DNA from: Muribaculaceae bacterium
GTDB lineage: Bacteria > Bacteroidota > Bacteroidia > Bacteroidales > Muribaculaceae
Length of the DNA: 64,000 nucleotides
Direction of reading: 5' to 3'
Assembly: GCA_022510505.1 (NCBI GenBank)
Contig: JAFLTL010000004.1
Location: 1-64,000, forward strand
A program made the translations under genes and the position numbers. Below, piece by piece: positions 63,101-64,000 of this stretch; position 1 is the stretch's first letter, and the number at the start of each line of letters is the position of its first letter. The notes beneath the pieces are model-generated. The model did not search any database and was not told where the DNA came from. It was given only the letters and a program-made list of their open reading frames with translations.

Positions 63101-64000
63101 AGAGTTTCAACGCAACTGAAAGTGCTTACGACAAAAATGAGACGGTAGTTTCGTTATTTGAGAAGGCGGCAGAAAAATATCCCGACAATGTTGCCGTTAT
63201 CTATCAGGATAAGAAGATCACTTATGCTGAAACGAGCCGCATAAGTTCATCAATCGCCGGTGAGATTCTGAGGAGAGGAAATAAGAGGATTGAAACTGTT
63301 GGTATTCTGATCCCCCGTAGCGAATGGATGGTTTTGGCTTCTTTGGGAGTGTTGAAAGCCGGATGTTGCTATCAGCCATTGGATTCCAGTTATCCTTCGG
63401 AGCGGCTAGAGTTTATGTTGAGTGATTCGGGAGCGTCATTGCTGATAACATCTAAAGCGTTAAGGGAACTAGTTAAATCCTATGATGGAGAGGTTCTTTA
63501 TATCGAGGATATTCCCTCATTGGGTGAATCATCGGAGAAACCGGTTGTTCCGAGTCCTTCTTCACTGTTCACATTGTTGTACACAAGCGGTTCGACAGGA
63601 TTGCCCAAGGGTGTCAAGTTGTTACATTCCAATTTGGTTTGTTTCATCGACTGGTATATAAGATATTACGGCATCACACCAGATGACAGGGTTGGAGCGT
63701 ATGCTTCATATGGTTTTGATGCGAACATGATGGACATGTATCCGGCGTTATCGTGTGGTGCGGCGGTTTGCATCATTCCGGAGGATATTCGTTTGGAAAT
63801 GGAGAAATTGAACGAATATTTGTGTAGCAACGGTGTTACATGTCAATTCATGACGACTCAGGTTGGCAGACAATTTGCGGTAGACATTGAAAAAACGTCG
63901 CTTAAATCCCTGACGATGGGAGGAGAGAAACTTGTGCCATTCAAAATACCTGCGAGCTACACAACGATAAATGCATACGGACCAACGGAATGTACGATCT
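60187..64000 (+). CDS. non-ribosomal peptide synthetase, A-T-C-A..., runs off window
   Basis: The frame is open for 1271 codons to the window edge. Domains by residue: A1 about 1-455 (A3 YTSGSTGEPKG 137, A5 NIYGMSE 263, A7 WLHTGDL 343, A8 KINGQRVEPGEVE 369, A10 LPNGKVNRK 451); T1 with the phosphopantetheine Ser in MLGGDSIKV (508); C about 545-970 with HHIIYDG (680); A2 from about 990 (A3 YTSGSTGLPKG 1133, A4 GFDANMMD 1176, A5 NAYGPTE 1262). A2 has the Asp that holds an alpha-amino group. A1 has Ile182 at the aligned position, so its starter is probably not an ordinary amino acid. It follows the MATE/HATPase fusion closely and would need the Sfp-type enzyme at 48.8 kb. Product unknown. Confidence 0.93.
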   Translation, partial: MTNAYLQPYFENFEKLADKVAIVEGSGRRTTYGELGEMSRKIASALTKLGLPQGSFIPMLLNPSAEYIAAELGTWMAGHAIVPMGHSFPKERIEHIVRHSDAPLVIDENKVEELLKDSGDGYPEGNLPLESDALIIYTSGSTGEPKGILHTFESLNYGRAYCFGEPFTEDIKWGSGIPFYFIAAFPIHFNVLKGGGELHLFSDEVRFDVKKMGDYVASEGLTHMFISPSVLGNFHNTSKTLRVVYAGSERLSGECSRDGYKLYNIYGMSEMVGGITPFAVDRRYDSTPIGRPRDDVFQYMLVDDEDREVADGETGELVVKGKFTKGYYKDPEKTDRLYRNGWLHTGDLMRRLPDGNLLYVNRKDWMVKINGQRVEPGEVEASMKRLPGVKNAIVKGFTGKSGSQYLCGYFIPEEGSEITSSEIREKLSKKLPPYMVPLHLTKMESFPLLPNGKVNRKILLPPDSSELSSNYIAPETDVEKELCDAFAKVFKMDRVGAEDDFFMLGGDSIKVMALQQSASGLSLTAKIIYSGRTPRKIASMLESAAPEEAELDLSSGVPLSQTQLGIYAETMSRKGEAAYNNPLLLKLGKNVEAERLGKAVEAVIAAHPFVNLKIRQDEDGNPLMFPNDGGYEQSIEVISEKELLAKKDSLIEPFDLLEGPLFRIRIFKTDKGVYLFTDFHHIIYDGTSMTIFRDDLNKAYNGEIPEKETYTGFNVAHAESLQRRSKIYDEAKGWYLDTFGGIDLDSQPIADKSGNETEYSDLDYELDVEAETVERYSERLGVTPNILVLGAFSRLLGLFTGTNESLFATIYNGRSSGQLNRTIDMLVKTLPVYSRWDSDTVVSEWLKQLKEQLMNSMLHDIYSFAELAATTSVTSNVLFAYQSDLLEVGEYCGEPAEQVFLKRNATGSPLDFQVFVRNGKLVLHCEYMSNIYSAEFIGEMSSSYGAILRSMLTATLMNEVELLTESTLEKLESFNATESAYDKNETVVSLFEKAAEKYPDNVAVIYQDKKITYAETSRISSSIAGEILRRGNKRIETVGILIPRSEWMVLASLGVLKAGCCYQPLDSSYPSERLEFMLSDSGASLLITSKALRELVKSYDGEVLYIEDIPSLGESSEKPVVPSPSSLFTLLYTSGSTGLPKGVKLLHSNLVCFIDWYIRYYGITPDDRVGAYASYGFDANMMDMYPALSCGAAVCIIPEDIRLEMEKLNEYLCSNGVTCQFMTTQVGRQFAVDIEKTSLKSLTMGGEKLVPFKIPASYTTINAYGPTECTI

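Overview
The window looks like the chromosome of a gut-type member of the order Bacteroidales, probably close to Muribaculaceae. The reasons are the many TAnnTTTG -7 promoter boxes, the absence of clear Shine-Dalgarno sites, a type IX secretion (T9SS) C-terminal sorting domain, BspA-type leucine-rich repeats, GH97/GH3/GH2 glycosidases with signal peptides, a DUF4827 lipoprotein, and typical Bacteroidetes gene orders (OstA-like/SurA-like/ribH; DHH phosphoesterase/DUF4827/glmM). The family assignment is inference. No insertion sequence, prophage or CRISPR array was seen.

Region by region. 1-0.9 kb: a decayed tRNA array in which only tRNA-Arg(ACG) is intact, then a truncated WYL-type regulator. 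0.9-1.1 kb: a structured, terminator-ended RNA candidate resembling 6S RNA. 1.3-6.8 kb (minus): M18 aminopeptidase, OstA-like protein, SurA-like chaperone, ribH and an ACT-like protein. 7-10.3 kb (plus): pdxJ, an orphan exbB and a GH97. 10.4-12.1 kb (minus): SPOR lipoprotein and a GlmU-like transferase. 12.2-22.7 kb (plus): topA, an RluA enzyme, DHH phosphoesterase, DUF4827, glmM, a transglutaminase/NlpC-P60 fusion with a Tat-exported dipeptide epimerase, and a ComF protein. 22.8-25.7 kb (minus): DUF488 and GH3. 25.7-26.07 kb: an AT-rich gap with DnaA-box-like words. 26-35.5 kb (plus): a tight run nadA-leuS-rdgB-yitT-metG-ansA-pdxA. 35.9-43.1 kb (plus): a frame-disrupted T9SS surface protein, GH2 and SIMPL. 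43.3-52.6 kb (minus): membrane protein, uvrC, apt, an exact 16-bp parS, mnmG, ybeY, an Sfp-type phosphopantetheinyl transferase, fRMsr, an ATP-grasp-like protein and a YidE-type transporter, with a 9-bp-period repeat family between them. 52.8-57.2 kb: DUF2723 and queG. 57.1-58.1 kb (minus): a glycosyltransferase. 58.2-64 kb: a 46-residue membrane peptide, a MATE transporter fused to an RsbW-like ATPase domain, and an NRPS running off the window.

The most interesting unit is the right end. One promoter appears to serve the small membrane protein, the MATE/HATPase fusion and an A-T-C-A NRPS whose first adenylation domain lacks the Asp that binds an alpha-amino group. An Sfp-type activating enzyme lies 11 kb away. 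This suggests a small-molecule biosynthesis and export locus with built-in partner-switching control. Also notable are parS beside mnmG, the separation of a surface protein from its T9SS sorting tail by a frameshift, and two conserved genes (uvrC, queG) whose conserved N-termini have no ATG, GTG or TTG start.
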